Assembly (NCBI GenBank): GCA_003056245.1
Contig: MVDH01000002.1
Coordinates: forward strand, 248,001 to 312,000
Origin: Cellvibrio sp. 79
Lineage (GTDB): Bacteria > Pseudomonadota > Gammaproteobacteria > Pseudomonadales > Cellvibrionaceae
Direction of reading: 5' to 3'
DNA length: 64,000 bases
Shown here piece after piece: positions 46,640 to 57,054 of this stretch. Below the pieces are notes generated by a model. That model had not been told where the DNA came from. It made no database searches and was given only the letters and a program-made list of their open reading frames with translations. Position 1 is the stretch's first letter. Every line of letters begins with the position of its first letter. A program made the translations under genes and the position numbers.

Positions 46640-47599
46640 GTGGCTAAATTAATTCATGTTGCCGTCGGTGTAATTATTGGTCCCGACAAAAAAATCCTGA
46701 TTGCCAAACGCCCGCAGACCGCTCATCAAGGCGGTTTGTGGGAGTTCCCCGGCGGCAAAGTTGATGCAGGGGAGAGTGTGCATCAAGCGTTGGTGCGTGA
46801 GCTTCAGGAAGAAATTTCAATTAGTGTGACTGAAAGCGCACCTCTCATTCAAATTCGCCATCACTATCCAGATAAATCTGTCCTGTTGGACGTTTATAGC
46901 GTGACTCGATTCGACGGTGAGCCCTGCGGTGTTGAAGGTCAACCCATATGCTGGGTGAGCCCTGAAGATCTAAATAATTTTGAGTTTCCCGCCGCAAATA
47001 AACCTATCATTAATGCAATAGCTCTTCCTGATAAGTATCTTATTACAGGTGATTTTGCTAGCGACGAAGATTTTGAACAGCGTTTATCCAGCGCATATGA
47101 ACAAGGCATTCGCATTGTACAGTTGCGGTTGCGTGAGTTTAATTTATCCAATCAAAGAGCCTTAATTACCAAGGCGATAGCATTATCTGAAAAATATTCG
47201 GCACGATTGCTTGTTAACTCTTCAGTAGAAATATTTGAAAAAATTATTTCAGCATATCCTTCAGTGGCAATTGGTTTGCATTTGAGTCAATCTCAAGCGG
47301 CAGTTGTTTCTGCACGACCAATATCAGCTGATTATTTATTGGGTATATCATGTCACAGTGAAAAAGAAATTGTTCAGGCCCAGCAGTTAGGTGCGGATTA
47401 TTTATTGCTATCGCCGGTTAAGGAAACTAAATCTCATCCTGATGCTGAACCAATTGGATGGGATATTTTTGCATCATTGGTCGAGCTTGCAAATGTTCCC
47501 GTTTATGCGTTAGGTGGTATGACGGAGGCTGACTTGAATCAAGCAAAATTTGCTGGTGCCCAAGGTGTCGCTGGTATTAGTGCCTGGTGGAAGAAATAA
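46640..47599 (+). CDS. Nudix hydrolase (MutT-like) fused to a ThiE-like domain
   Basis: The N-terminal half is a MutT-type Nudix hydrolase with the complete box GGKVDAGESVHQALVRELQEE (about residues 38-58); it probably removes 8-oxo-dGTP from the nucleotide pool. The C-terminal half (about 135-319) resembles thiamine-phosphate synthase: ALPDKYLITGDFASDE, IRIVQLRLREF, RLLVNSSVE, GLHLSQSQA, DYLLLSPVKETKSHPDAEPI and VPVYALGGM. This fusion is known in pseudomonads next to argJ, and whether the ThiE-like half is catalytic is not established. The start is GTG at 46640, nine bases after argJ. Overall 319 residues. Confidence 0.88.
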   Translation: MAKLIHVAVGVIIGPDKKILIAKRPQTAHQGGLWEFPGGKVDAGESVHQALVRELQEEISISVTESAPLIQIRHHYPDKSVLLDVYSVTRFDGEPCGVEGQPICWVSPEDLNNFEFPAANKPIINAIALPDKYLITGDFASDEDFEQRLSSAYEQGIRIVQLRLREFNLSNQRALITKAIALSEKYSARLLVNSSVEIFEKIISAYPSVAIGLHLSQSQAAVVSARPISADYLLGISCHSEKEIVQAQQLGADYLLLSPVKETKSHPDAEPIGWDIFASLVELANVPVYALGGMTEADLNQAKFAGAQGVAGISAWWKK

Positions 47600-47743
47600 A
47601 AATAACGATTAAATTCGTGGTAGCTAAATTGTACGTAAGCTGCGTTCAATAAATTGAAACCCTACGATGTGCGTAATTTCAAACGGGCTTTGTAAATCAA
47701 CGTAATTGAATCTCTGCTCTACTTCAGCTGTTATTCAATGGGG

Positions 47744-47944
47744 CTAGCGCTGAAGTTCATCCTCGGAATTAATATCCAGATTATCACCTGCAATTCGATG
47801 GTTTTCGCTTGCCCATTCTCCAAGGTCGATTAAACGACAGCGGTCACTGCAGAACGGGCGAAAGGGGAATTTATCATTCCATAAAACATCTTTTTTGCAG
47901 GTTGGACAATTGAGTTTAATATCTTGAGGATTATCTTGTGGCAT
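47744..47944 (-). CDS. yacG: YacG, DNA gyrase inhibitor, zinc protein
   Basis: This 66-residue protein binds one zinc through Cys13, Cys16, Cys32 and Cys36 ([11 protein letters not shown] and [14 protein letters not shown]). In E. coli YacG binds the GyrB C-terminal region and inhibits gyrase. The sequence [14 protein letters not shown] is the family signature. It is the last gene of the pil-coaE-yacG minus-strand run. The 144-base gap to the convergent Nudix gene contains no clear terminator. Confidence 0.93.
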   Translation of the reverse strand: MPQDNPQDIKLNCPTCKKDVLWNDKFPFRPFCSDRCRLIDLGEWASENHRIAGDNLDINSEDELQR

Positions 47945-47967
47945 AAAAGTGCTATTTCTAGTGAGGG

Positions 47968-48597
47968 CTAATTGTTTTGAGCAAGCGCTAAATAGAGTTG
48001 ATGTAGATTTTCTATCTGCTCATCCAATTCAATTAAAGAGCCGTGATTTTGAATAATGTCATTTGCTTTTGCGCAACGCTCTTGCCGGGATAATTGAGTC
48101 TGCATGATGGCTTTGATTTGAGCTTCATTGTTAATATCGCGCTGGCTTGCGCGTTCAATTTGCAAAGGTTCACTTGTATCTACTACTAAAACTCTATCTG
48201 CCAAACGATATTGTTGCGTTTCCAGTAATAATGGGGATGCAAGAATGATATAAGGGCCTGATGCATTTTCCAATTGAGCGCGAATCTGTTGATTAACGAG
48301 TGGATGTAAAAGCCCTTCAAGCCAGGTTTTTTCGTTTGGATTATTAAAAATAATCTCACGCAGCTTGCTTCGATTCAATGTTCGTTGCCGGGATTCCTTT
48401 TCGGATAATAATATTTCATCACCAAAATGCTCGCGAATTTTTTCCAGTGCGGGTCTTCCTGGTTCCACCACCTCGCGTGCGACTATATCTGCGTCAACAA
48501 CAGTAATACCTCTGGCGATAAAGCGGCGGCACGCTTCGGACTTACCACTACCTATTCCACCGGTAAGTCCGATAATTAATTTTTTGTTAGCCGCCAT
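47968..48597 (-). CDS. coaE: CoaE, dephospho-CoA kinase
   Basis: CoaE phosphorylates the 3'-hydroxyl of dephospho-CoA, the last step of coenzyme A synthesis. The 209-residue protein has the P-loop [13 protein letters not shown] at about residues 10-22, [14 protein letters not shown], the LEGLLHPLV lid region, [20 protein letters not shown] and RASQRDI. The length is usual. It sits three bases after pilD and before yacG, the order known from Pseudomonas. Confidence 0.95.
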   Translation of the reverse strand: MAANKKLIIGLTGGIGSGKSEACRRFIARGITVVDADIVAREVVEPGRPALEKIREHFGDEILLSEKESRQRTLNRSKLREIIFNNPNEKTWLEGLLHPLVNQQIRAQLENASGPYIILASPLLLETQQYRLADRVLVVDTSEPLQIERASQRDINNEAQIKAIMQTQLSRQERCAKANDIIQNHGSLIELDEQIENLHQLYLALAQNN

Positions 48598-48599
48598 TT

Positions 48600-49487
48600 C
48601 TAGTTTAGGAAGAGTTTCAGATAGGATTGGTTAATTGTGTCGCCCCATACAAATGCAATCCAGCCGGCAATTGCGAGATAGGGCCCGAATGGTATGGGAA
48701 TATTCTTATCCCGACCACGCACTACAATTAGGCTAATGCCTATTACTGCACCAACAAGAGACGATAAAAGAATAATTTGCGGTAACATTTGCCAGCCCAT
48801 CCATGCTCCCAAGGCTGCAAGCAATTTAAAATCACCGTAGCCCATCCCTTCCTTGCCCGTTAACAATTTGAATAACTTGTAGACTGACCAAAGAGAAAGA
48901 TAACCGGCGATTGCTCCCCACAACGCGCTGGGTAAATCGCTAAAAGCGTTAAAGCTATTTACTATCAATCCAAGCCAAAGCAGGGGTAAGGTAATGTCAT
49001 CGGGGAGAAGATAGGTATCAAAATCAATCATGGTCAATGCAATTAATGACCAGGTAAAAACCAGTGCAGCGAAGCCATTCCAATTAATGCCAATATAAAA
49101 AATTACGGCAGCTGATAACACTCCCGTGACAATTTCAATAGTTGGATAACGGGCAGAGATTTTTGTTTTACACGCAGAGCATTTGCCACCAAGTATCAGA
49201 TAGCTAACAACAGGAATATTTTCCCAGGATTTAATTTGATGCCCACAGCTTGGGCATCGTGAGCGCGGGATCATTAAATTAAATGATCCCTGCACGGGTA
49301 GCTTCAAGGAGGCTGGATCTTTATGATTGGCAATGAACTCTTTGCACTGATCTTCCCAATCCCGCTCCATCATTTTTGGGAGACGATGGATAACAACATT
49401 TAAAAAACTGCCAACTAATAATCCCAGTATTACAACGAAACACATCGATATACTGGGATAAAATTCAATTACTTCGAAAAAAGTCAT
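48600..49487 (-). CDS. pilD: PilD, prepilin peptidase / N-methyltransferase
   Basis: PilD cuts the leader from type IV prepilins and methylates the new N-terminal Phe. The 295-residue polytopic inner-membrane protein has the cytoplasmic zinc-type Cys pairs CPSCGH and CSACK (methylase part) around the ENIPVVSYLILGGKC segment, and the two aspartates of the peptidase in MIDFDTYLLPDDIT and GYGDFKLLAALGAW. About eight hydrophobic segments are visible. Its start overlaps the pilC stop by one base. Both pilins of this window have the G|FTLIE sites it should cleave. Confidence 0.95.
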   Translation of the reverse strand: MTFFEVIEFYPSISMCFVVILGLLVGSFLNVVIHRLPKMMERDWEDQCKEFIANHKDPASLKLPVQGSFNLMIPRSRCPSCGHQIKSWENIPVVSYLILGGKCSACKTKISARYPTIEIVTGVLSAAVIFYIGINWNGFAALVFTWSLIALTMIDFDTYLLPDDITLPLLWLGLIVNSFNAFSDLPSALWGAIAGYLSLWSVYKLFKLLTGKEGMGYGDFKLLAALGAWMGWQMLPQIILLSSLVGAVIGISLIVVRGRDKNIPIPFGPYLAIAGWIAFVWGDTINQSYLKLFLN

Positions 49488-50773
49488 TAGCCAACCACTG
49501 CGCCCAATTGGAAGATTGGTAAATACATGGCAATCAATAACCCGCCTACCAAAACGCCTAATACAGACATAATTATAGGTTCAAGGAGTGATGTAAGAGT
49601 GTCGACCATGTTATCTACGGCTTCTTCATAATATACGGCAACTTTATCTAGCATTGCGTCCAATGCACCTGATTCTTCTCCAATTGCTGCCATTTGAATA
49701 AGCAGCGTTGGAAAAATGCCTCTTGCTTTAAGCGCGGTATTAAGTTGTATACCGGTAGATACATCCTCTCTAACTCTGATGATTGCATCAGCATAGATTT
49801 TATTGCCTGCCGCTCCAGCAACGGAAGTGAGGGCATCAATTAACGGAACGCCTGCAGCAAATGTTGTCGCCAATGTGCGAGCAAAGCGGGCCAAAATAGA
49901 GAGGTAAATGATTTGGCCAATAATTGGCAGTTTGAGAATATATTTATCAATCATATAAGCAAACTGCGGCGAGCGACGAGCAAGCTCTTTAACTGCAAAC
50001 ACCGAACCAATCATTATTACTAATATGTACAACCAATATGCTTGTGCTAATTCGGATAAGTGCAATACAAATAATGTGAATGCAGGTAAGTCTGCGCCAA
50101 ATCCACTAAAGGTCTCTGCAAATTGGGGAACTACTTTTACAAGAAGAATTCCCGTTACAACAATCGCTACAATAACTACAGCGATAGGATAAGTAAGTGC
50201 TTTTTTGATTTTGGCTTTTAATGCTTCCGTTTTTTCCTTGTAGGTTGCAATGCGATCCAGCATTGTTTCAAGCGCACCGGACTGCTCACCTGAATCGACT
50301 AGGTTACAAAATAAGTCATCAAAATATTTTGGATGCTCACGCAGGGCGTTGGCAAAACCTCCACCGGCAGCAACGCTATCTTTTATTTGCAGAACCATCT
50401 TTCTGAGATTCGGATTTTCCAATCCGTCTGCAACAATCTCAAACGCTTGGACCAAAGGCACGCCTGCTTTCATCATGGTTGCCATTTGTCTTGAGAATAC
50501 AGCTATATCTGCTGGCTTAATGGCTTTTCCACTGGAACCAAAAAGCGGTTTCGCTTTTTTGGATACTGTTTTGGCGGTAATGCCTTGTTTTGCTAGCAAA
50601 GTTTTTACAATGGTTGGGCTGATGCCATTTATTTCGCCCTGGATTTTGTTGCCTCTCTTATCGACACCTTTGTATACATAGGTGTTGGTGACAGCAACTG
50701 CCCTTGTTTTAACGGCCGTCTTCGATTTATTGGCAGCAGAGCTGGTCGATTTTGCTGTTGATGTTATAGCCAT
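49487..50773 (-). CDS. pilC: PilC, type IV pilus inner-membrane platform protein
   Basis: PilC is the inner-membrane core on which pilin subunits are added under PilB control. The 428-residue protein contains two T2SSF domains, the first beginning FSRQMATMMKAGVPLVQAFE and the second FARTLATTFAAGVPLIDALT, each with the G(V/I)PL signature, and three membrane helices. The N-terminal 25 residues are Ser/Thr/Lys-rich and poorly conserved. It starts four bases after pilB and touches pilD, so the three are one operon. Confidence 0.95.
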   Translation of the reverse strand: MAITSTAKSTSSAANKSKTAVKTRAVAVTNTYVYKGVDKRGNKIQGEINGISPTIVKTLLAKQGITAKTVSKKAKPLFGSSGKAIKPADIAVFSRQMATMMKAGVPLVQAFEIVADGLENPNLRKMVLQIKDSVAAGGGFANALREHPKYFDDLFCNLVDSGEQSGALETMLDRIATYKEKTEALKAKIKKALTYPIAVVIVAIVVTGILLVKVVPQFAETFSGFGADLPAFTLFVLHLSELAQAYWLYILVIMIGSVFAVKELARRSPQFAYMIDKYILKLPIIGQIIYLSILARFARTLATTFAAGVPLIDALTSVAGAAGNKIYADAIIRVREDVSTGIQLNTALKARGIFPTLLIQMAAIGEESGALDAMLDKVAVYYEEAVDNMVDTLTSLLEPIIMSVLGVLVGGLLIAMYLPIFQLGAVVG

Positions 50774-50777
50774 GGAA

Positions 50778-52502
50778 TTAATCCTTGGTGACTCTGTTGG
50801 CCTCTTCGAGGCTGGTTAATCCAATTGCGACTTTGCGCAATGCAGATATCCGTAAATTATTAAAGCCTGCCTGTTTGGCGGTACGGGCAATTTGTAATGA
50901 ATTGCCGCCCTCCATTATAAGGTTGGCTATCTCCGGGGTGATGCGAACCACTTCATATACCCCTACGCGCCCCTTATAACCTCCGTTGCATTTGTCGCAA
51001 CCCACAGGATGGAAGAGCTGGAATTCTGATCGTGGAATGCCTATTTCGTCAAACCCTTCCTGCTTAAGTATCTCTTCCGGGATATCAGTGGCAGGTTTTC
51101 GACAAATACTGCATAACCGACGAGCTAATCGCTGGGCAATAATCAAGCTTACCGATGTCGCCACGTTGAATGCCGGAACTCCCATGTTAAGCAAGCGGGT
51201 TAATGTTTCCGGTGCTGAGTTGGTGTGCAATGTTGATAATACAAGGTGGCCTGTCTGTGCAGCTTTGATCGCAATTTCGGCGGTTTCCAAATCGCGGATC
51301 TCCCCCACCATGATGATGTCCGGGTCCTGACGAAGGAAGGATCTCAACGCTTCCGCAAAGGTTAACCCGACTCTGGTATTCATCTGAACCTGGTTGATCC
51401 CTTCAAGGTTGATTTCCACCGGATCTTCCGCCGTTGAAATATTTACCTCATGGGTGTTCAGGATATTCAGCCCTGTATAAAGCGATACTGTTTTACCGCT
51501 ACCAGTTGGACCAGTAACAAGGATCATTCCTTGTGATTGTGATAGTGCATCGAGATAGAGTTGTTTTTGGGTGTCCTCATAACCAAGCGCATCAATCCCC
51601 AATTTTGCAGAACTGGGGTCAAGAATACGCAGTACGATTTTTTCACCGAAAAGTGTTGGTAATGTGTTAACACGGAAATCGATAGCTCTATTTTTGGAAA
51701 CTTTAAGTTTGATGCGTCCGTCCTGCGGTAATCGACGTTCGGAAATATCCATCTGCGACATTACTTTAAGGCGAGCAGCCATGCGATTCGCAAGATTAAC
51801 CGGAGGGCGAGAAACCTCATGGAGCACACCATCAGTTCTAAAGCGGATTCGATAGCTCTTTTCATAAGGCTCAAAGTGAACATCTGATGAGCCTCCTTTT
51901 ATTGCATCCAGAAGCACTTTATTAATGTACTTCACAATTGGAGCTTCGTCGGCCTCGACAGGATCCTCACTTTTATTTGCATCATCAACGGATTGAACAT
52001 CCAAATCCTCCAGATTGTCATCCAGAGAGCCAAGTGCATCACCAAGATTACCTTCCTGCGCATTTAAATATTGTTCAATTGCGAATTTTAATTTATCTGC
52101 TTCTACCAATACTGCTTCGGTGTTGATTCCGGTATTAAATTTTATTTCGTCTAAAGCGTGTATATCTGTTGGATCTGTTACGGCGAGAAATAATCTATTT
52201 CCCCGTCGTGCTATTGGCAGGGTGTGATGTTTGCGAATCAGTTTCTCATCAACAAGCTTAAGAGGGATGGAATCCTTGTTAAGGGCGGTCAAATCAAATA
52301 CGGGTGACCCAAATTCTTCCGCAGCCACTCTGGCAATGGTGCGGGCATCCAGAATTTCTTTGCCCACTAGCATGTCAACAAAAGGAACGCCTTCTTTTTT
52401 GGCTTGGGCCATGGTCTTTGTAGCGATGTCATTATCGATGAGATTGTCGGCCACCAATCTTCGGGCCAAACCGTTCAGGGAAATTGGGGTAGGGTTATTC
52501 AT
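50778..52502 (-). CDS. pilB: PilB, type IV pilus extension ATPase
   Basis: PilB powers pilus extension. The 574-residue hexameric ATPase has the N-terminal T2SSE-N (MshEN-type) domain, [19 protein letters not shown] (Walker A), the Asp box and [29 protein letters not shown] split over Walker B and the His box, and a zinc-binding tetra-Cys region ([20 protein letters not shown]). The N-terminal domain may bind cyclic di-GMP as in related proteins, but this is not shown here. It is divergent from the first pilin gene. Confidence 0.95.
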   Translation of the reverse strand: MNNPTPISLNGLARRLVADNLIDNDIATKTMAQAKKEGVPFVDMLVGKEILDARTIARVAAEEFGSPVFDLTALNKDSIPLKLVDEKLIRKHHTLPIARRGNRLFLAVTDPTDIHALDEIKFNTGINTEAVLVEADKLKFAIEQYLNAQEGNLGDALGSLDDNLEDLDVQSVDDANKSEDPVEADEAPIVKYINKVLLDAIKGGSSDVHFEPYEKSYRIRFRTDGVLHEVSRPPVNLANRMAARLKVMSQMDISERRLPQDGRIKLKVSKNRAIDFRVNTLPTLFGEKIVLRILDPSSAKLGIDALGYEDTQKQLYLDALSQSQGMILVTGPTGSGKTVSLYTGLNILNTHEVNISTAEDPVEINLEGINQVQMNTRVGLTFAEALRSFLRQDPDIIMVGEIRDLETAEIAIKAAQTGHLVLSTLHTNSAPETLTRLLNMGVPAFNVATSVSLIIAQRLARRLCSICRKPATDIPEEILKQEGFDEIGIPRSEFQLFHPVGCDKCNGGYKGRVGVYEVVRITPEIANLIMEGGNSLQIARTAKQAGFNNLRISALRKVAIGLTSLEEANRVTKD

Positions 52503-52710
52503 GGTTATTATCCACTAGCGCGAGATGCCTTATAAAAATTCAATATTAGCCTATGTTTGGCATTTAATGCTCGCGGTACTTATTGAGTGACAAAAAGTGT
52601 CACTAACTGTCCTAATCCGAAAGTGTTGAATAGGGGGCTGCACCATCTTTGAATTAACAAAAGGCTGTAAATAACTGTAATCACGTATGTTATGCGCTAA
52701 TTATCTAAGT

Positions 52711-52726
52711 TGGTATGGGGCTTGCT
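52711..52726 (+). promoter_or_regulatory. Sigma-54 promoter of pilin gene 1
   Basis: TGGTATGGGGCTTGCT matches the -24/-12 consensus TGGCACG-N4-TTGCW, with GG and GC at the required distance. Transcription would start near 52738 and give a leader of about 45 bases. Sigma-54 control of pilA through PilS-PilR is established in Pseudomonas. The rest of 52503-52782 holds no gene. Confidence 0.75.
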
Positions 52727-52782
52727 GAACTTAAAGTGTTGTTAACCAAATGGCAAATCGCCTTAAATTAGTGGAGTTGATT

Positions 52783-53283
52783 ATGAAAACTATGCAAAAG
52801 GGTTTCACCCTTATCGAATTGATGATCGTGGTAGCAATTATTGGTATTTTGGCTGCTGTTGCGCTGCCGCAATATCAAACTTACATCGCCAAGTCTCAAG
52901 TTACCCGTGTAATGGGCGAGCTGGCTAGCGTTAAAACAATTGTTGAAACTTGCTTAATGGCTGGTAAAACAGTTGTTACTCAGCCTGGTGGCTTGGATAC
53001 AGGCAACAACTGTTCCGTTGGCTTTAGCGGAAGTTCGCTGTTAGGTCAGGGTACAAAAGTTCCAACAAATCCGGGAACTGGTTTGGGTGGTGCTACTATT
53101 ACAATCGCAGCTGCCGCATCTATCGTACACGGTGTATTTGGTAACAGCGCAACTGCAGTTTTGAAAGATAAAACATTGACATGGAATCGTGATGGAAATG
53201 GTACCTGGACTTGTACTACTAATGTTGAAGAAAAATACGCTGCGGCAGGTTGCCCACCAGCGGCGGCGGCAACTGGCGGCTAA
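52783..53283 (+). CDS. pilA: Type IV pilin 1 (PilA-like major pilin)
   Basis: The prepilin has 166 residues with a seven-residue leader (MKTMQKG) and mature part beginning [20 protein letters not shown], the type IVa N-terminus with Glu5 and the hydrophobic helix. A C-terminal Cys pair ([18 protein letters not shown]) should form the D-region disulfide; another pair (ETCLMAG and GNNCSVG) is internal. The ATG at 52783 is chosen: GGAG lies upstream and the sigma-54 start near 52738 rules out the longer frame from 52750. The composition is Ala/Gly/Thr-rich. A terminator follows at once, so it is probably transcribed alone and abundantly. Confidence 0.92.
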   Translation: MKTMQKGFTLIELMIVVAIIGILAAVALPQYQTYIAKSQVTRVMGELASVKTIVETCLMAGKTVVTQPGGLDTGNNCSVGFSGSSLLGQGTKVPTNPGTGLGGATITIAAAASIVHGVFGNSATAVLKDKTLTWNRDGNGTWTCTTNVEEKYAAAGCPPAAAATGG

Positions 53284-53302
53284 TGAACTGTATGTGTGAG
53301 GA

Positions 53303-53325
53303 GCCACCTTCGGGTGGCTTTTTTA
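53303..53325 (+). terminator. Rho-independent terminator after pilin gene 1
   Basis: The stem GCCACC-TTCG-GGTGGC with a stable TTCG tetraloop is followed by six T (53319-53324), 20 bases after the pilin stop. It ends only four bases before the ATG of the serine hydrolase gene, so that gene depends on read-through or an internal promoter. Confidence 0.9.
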
Positions 53326-53328
53326 TTT

Positions 53329-54555
53329 ATGAGGAGAATATTAATTAAATACGCAGTAACAGCATTGTTAATTGCGATTTCATTCTGGTTCTATTTCCAG
53401 CTATCTGCTTATCCCTATAAGGTAGCTCGTTGGTTTCAGCCTATTGAAGCTAAATTGGTTTTGATATCTGCAAAGAAATGTTCGGCTGGGTCCGAGTGGT
53501 TAGGTTTATTTGTAGATCACGCTGTTACCAATCAAGGTGCTTATTCTGCACAGGTTGCTTTTTTGAGTGGAAACAACATGTCGCATCACTGCGAGATTGG
53601 ATACAAAAAAGAATTGTTAGGTGAACAGATTAATCCTTCTAGTCGTTACCGTTATGCTAGCACCAGCAAACTGATAACTGCTTCAGCTATCTTGAAATTA
53701 GTCGCATTGGGAAAGATTAAGCTTGAAGATAAGTTAGTTAGCTTTTTTCCTGAGTTAGCAGAATTCAGTGATGCACGAATTTCACAAATTACGATTGCCC
53801 AATTACTTAATCACAGCGCAGGGTTTAATCGTACTTTAAACGGCGATCCTATGTTTTTGCGAAGTAACAAGCCTTGGTGTCCTAAAAATCTGAAAGAGTT
53901 GCAAACATTAAGGCTGGCTTTTAGTCCAGGAGAAGAGCAAATTTATTCAAACATGGGATACTGTTTGCTGGGCGAAGTTATTCATCGTGTCACGGGCGAG
54001 TCGTATCGTAATTATATTGAAAAAAAATACTCACTAGCTCGTCGTGATATCAAATTTGTTAACAATTATTATTATGATGATGAGGTCAAGTACGATTATC
54101 GATATGAGGAATCATACAGTGACTCCTACTTAACGTTATTTGATTTTGATGCAGTTTCAGCAGCAGCGGGCCTTTCAGGTTCTGCCACAGCTTTGGCTGA
54201 ATTGCTGTGGGATATTCAGCATGGCGACGTTGCATCACCGTTTGAGTGGGTAGCCCATCATGATAAATGCAATGTGCGAAAAGTAGATGAGTGTCTGAGT
54301 TTGGGCGTACGTCACTATCAGCCTGAGAACGATGACATAATTTTGCATTATCATGAAGGTTATTTGCCCGGTTCTGCTTCATTTGCGGTTGTAGATAGTT
54401 TTGGTGGAGTCACTGTGCTTCTAAAAAGTGGGGCCAATCGTTATCAGGAAAACCCTGAAAATGAGTGGGTAAGGTGGGTATACAAGCGGCTTAGTCTTTA
54501 CTACGTGATGCAGGGAAAGTTGCCTATTTTAAATGCTGTGTCTTTCCATCATTAA
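53329..54555 (+). CDS. Serine hydrolase (beta-lactamase / class C PBP fold), membrane-anchored
   Basis: The 408-residue protein has an N-terminal membrane segment (about residues 4-24) and a periplasmic serine-hydrolase domain. The motifs are Ser111-Thr-Ser-Lys114 (RYASTSKLITASAILKLVALG), Tyr206-Ser-Asn208 (YSNMGYCLLGEV) and HEG late in the chain, the S-x-x-K, Y-x-N and H/K-x-G set of class C beta-lactamases and DD-peptidases. The substrate is unknown: peptidoglycan, a pilin modification or an ester are all possible. There is no good ribosome binding site before the ATG at 53329, which lies directly after the pilin terminator. TfpX/TfpZ follows after 21 bases. Confidence 0.8.
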   Translation: MRRILIKYAVTALLIAISFWFYFQLSAYPYKVARWFQPIEAKLVLISAKKCSAGSEWLGLFVDHAVTNQGAYSAQVAFLSGNNMSHHCEIGYKKELLGEQINPSSRYRYASTSKLITASAILKLVALGKIKLEDKLVSFFPELAEFSDARISQITIAQLLNHSAGFNRTLNGDPMFLRSNKPWCPKNLKELQTLRLAFSPGEEQIYSNMGYCLLGEVIHRVTGESYRNYIEKKYSLARRDIKFVNNYYYDDEVKYDYRYEESYSDSYLTLFDFDAVSAAAGLSGSATALAELLWDIQHGDVASPFEWVAHHDKCNVRKVDECLSLGVRHYQPENDDIILHYHEGYLPGSASFAVVDSFGGVTVLLKSGANRYQENPENEWVRWVYKRLSLYYVMQGKLPILNAVSFHH

Positions 54556-54576
54556 ATTATCTAGAAAATAATTCTT

Positions 54577-55272
54577 ATGAAATTTCGCTTTATTTGTTTT
54601 GGTTCTCATTTACTTATTTCATTTGTTATTGCGCTCGTATCGCTCTACGCGGTATTTGAATTGTGGTATCCCTCGCCATTGGATGAGGCGTTAGGCGTTA
54701 CTGATATATTTCTATTATTACTTTGTATTGATGTCATTCTTGGGCCTTTATTAACGTTGTTGGTAGCGAAGCAAGGTAAAAAAACATTGAAAATGGATTT
54801 ATCTGTTATCGGTGTTTTACAGGTTGCTGCGCTGAGTTACGGGTTACACATTGTCGCGCAAGGTCGGCCAGTATGGTTGGTATATAACATGAATCGTTTT
54901 GATGTCGTGCAAGCCTATGAAGCTGTAGCCTCAAAAGATTCATCAAATAATATTTTTCGGTTGTCTTTCACTGGGCCGATATGGGGTGCCGTAATTGATG
55001 CGATTCCTACATCTGATGTCGGAAGTGAAGCATTTTATCAAGGAGCGTTTTTGCAGGAATATCATAAGGTCGCTACAAAAGCTGGTTCCAATGCAATACC
55101 TCTTGATGTGTTGAAGCGTTTTAATAACGCTGACAATGTTGATGAGGTGTTAAGTCATTATTCCAATGCAAATGGCTTTATTCCTATGATTGGAAAACAG
55201 AAAGCGCAGGTGGTATTAGTTAATAAAACAGTAGGTGAGCCAATTGCAATTGTGGATCTGGCGCCATGGTAG
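54577..55272 (+). CDS. TfpX/TfpZ-family type IV pilin accessory protein
   Basis: The 231-residue inner-membrane protein has an N-terminal helix (LLISFVIALVSLYAVFELWY) and a DIFLLLLCIDVILGPLLTLLVAK segment with the family's central Asp. It also has a third helix (VIGVLQVAALSYGLHIVAQ) and a soluble C-terminal part with RPVWLVYNMNRFDVVQ. This pattern is that of TfpX/TfpZ, accessory proteins that work with specific pilins and can be needed for their surface display in Pseudomonas. Its place between two pilin genes supports the same role. It has no ribosome binding site of note (ATTCTT before ATG). Confidence 0.85.
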   Translation: MKFRFICFGSHLLISFVIALVSLYAVFELWYPSPLDEALGVTDIFLLLLCIDVILGPLLTLLVAKQGKKTLKMDLSVIGVLQVAALSYGLHIVAQGRPVWLVYNMNRFDVVQAYEAVASKDSSNNIFRLSFTGPIWGAVIDAIPTSDVGSEAFYQGAFLQEYHKVATKAGSNAIPLDVLKRFNNADNVDEVLSHYSNANGFIPMIGKQKAQVVLVNKTVGEPIAIVDLAPW

Positions 55273-55456
55273 GTTTACGTTATTTGTTAAGCGGGAATTT
55301 TTTTACTAAACTATTTCACTTTTGGACATTTTTTGTCACCTTCGTAGTTTCTATTTAGTCTTTTTTATAATAAATATAAATAAAATTTAGTCTCCTTTTA
55401 TTAAAATAATACCGCTAATTTAGGGGGATAGTCTTTGTGTTGCCATATTGTTGATT

Positions 55457-55472
55457 TGGCTTGGAAATTGCT
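55457..55472 (+). promoter_or_regulatory. Sigma-54 promoter of pilin gene 2
   Basis: TGGCTTGGAAATTGCT has TGGC and TTGCT at the exact -24/-12 spacing. Transcription would start near 55484, 31 bases before the ATG at 55515. The AT-rich stretch upstream (55273-55456) contains nothing else I can name. Confidence 0.75.
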
Positions 55473-55514
55473 CAATCACAAATGAAGCAAAAATTTTTGT
55501 GTGGGCATTCACAA

Positions 55515-55982
55515 ATGAAAAAAATTTCCTCTGCAGGTTTCACATTAATTGAATTAATGATGGTTGTTGCAATCATCGGAATTCTGGTTGCTGCGGCATT
55601 ACCTGCTTATCAAAATTATACCGCTAAAACACAGGCATCCCGAGTGATGGCTGAGGCGGGTGGTTTACGATCACTAATCGAGACTTGTGTGAATGGAGGC
55701 CGTACAACGATCGGCTTAGGTGTCGGTGAGTGTGATCCGAATACATCTGGTTCTACCCTTATTGCTGGCGCCTCTCAAACTGGAGCTGTTTTGCCGACTG
55801 GTATAGGTGTACCTCAGGTAACATTTGGTGCTGCCGGTATAGTGACAATTGAAGCTGCTTTTGGTAATCAGGCTCATCCTGTTTTTGCATCTCAAACATT
55901 AACCTGGTCACGTAGCGCGGATGGGGCATGGACCTGTTCTACAACAATAGACACTATATATCGCCCTGTCGGATGTAATTAG
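55515..55982 (+). CDS. Type IV pilin 2
   Basis: The prepilin has 155 residues: leader MKKISSAG, then mature [21 protein letters not shown] with Glu5. Cys pairs are ETCVNGG and GVGECDPN internally, and [17 protein letters not shown] at the C-terminus, the latter forming the usual D-loop. It is clearly related to pilin 1 in helix and C-terminal loop but diverges in the middle. The ATG at 55515 is chosen because earlier in-frame ATGs (55461, 55482) overlap or precede the sigma-54 start point. Its stop touches that of nadC, with no terminator between. It may be an alternative or minor subunit. Confidence 0.9.
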   Translation: MKKISSAGFTLIELMMVVAIIGILVAAALPAYQNYTAKTQASRVMAEAGGLRSLIETCVNGGRTTIGLGVGECDPNTSGSTLIAGASQTGAVLPTGIGVPQVTFGAAGIVTIEAAFGNQAHPVFASQTLTWSRSADGAWTCSTTIDTIYRPVGCN

Positions 55983-56879
<897 letters not shown>

Positions 56880-57054
56880 TCAATTTGGCACAAAAATAGG
56901 CATCTAATTACTAAATATGCTTAAAAATAGCAAAACAGACTGAGTGGTTATAACTGTTTGTGATATGTCTCTCGATCTCATCATTTGCCCATTTGGTGTC
57001 TCTTGCCCTTGGTTATACTGCTCTTACGCAAGTTTTTACTAATGGTAATCCACC

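Noticed and set aside
55461-55514. Earlier in-frame start for pilin 2
   Set aside because: It would begin inside the sigma-54 promoter, and the prepilin leader would be unusually long.
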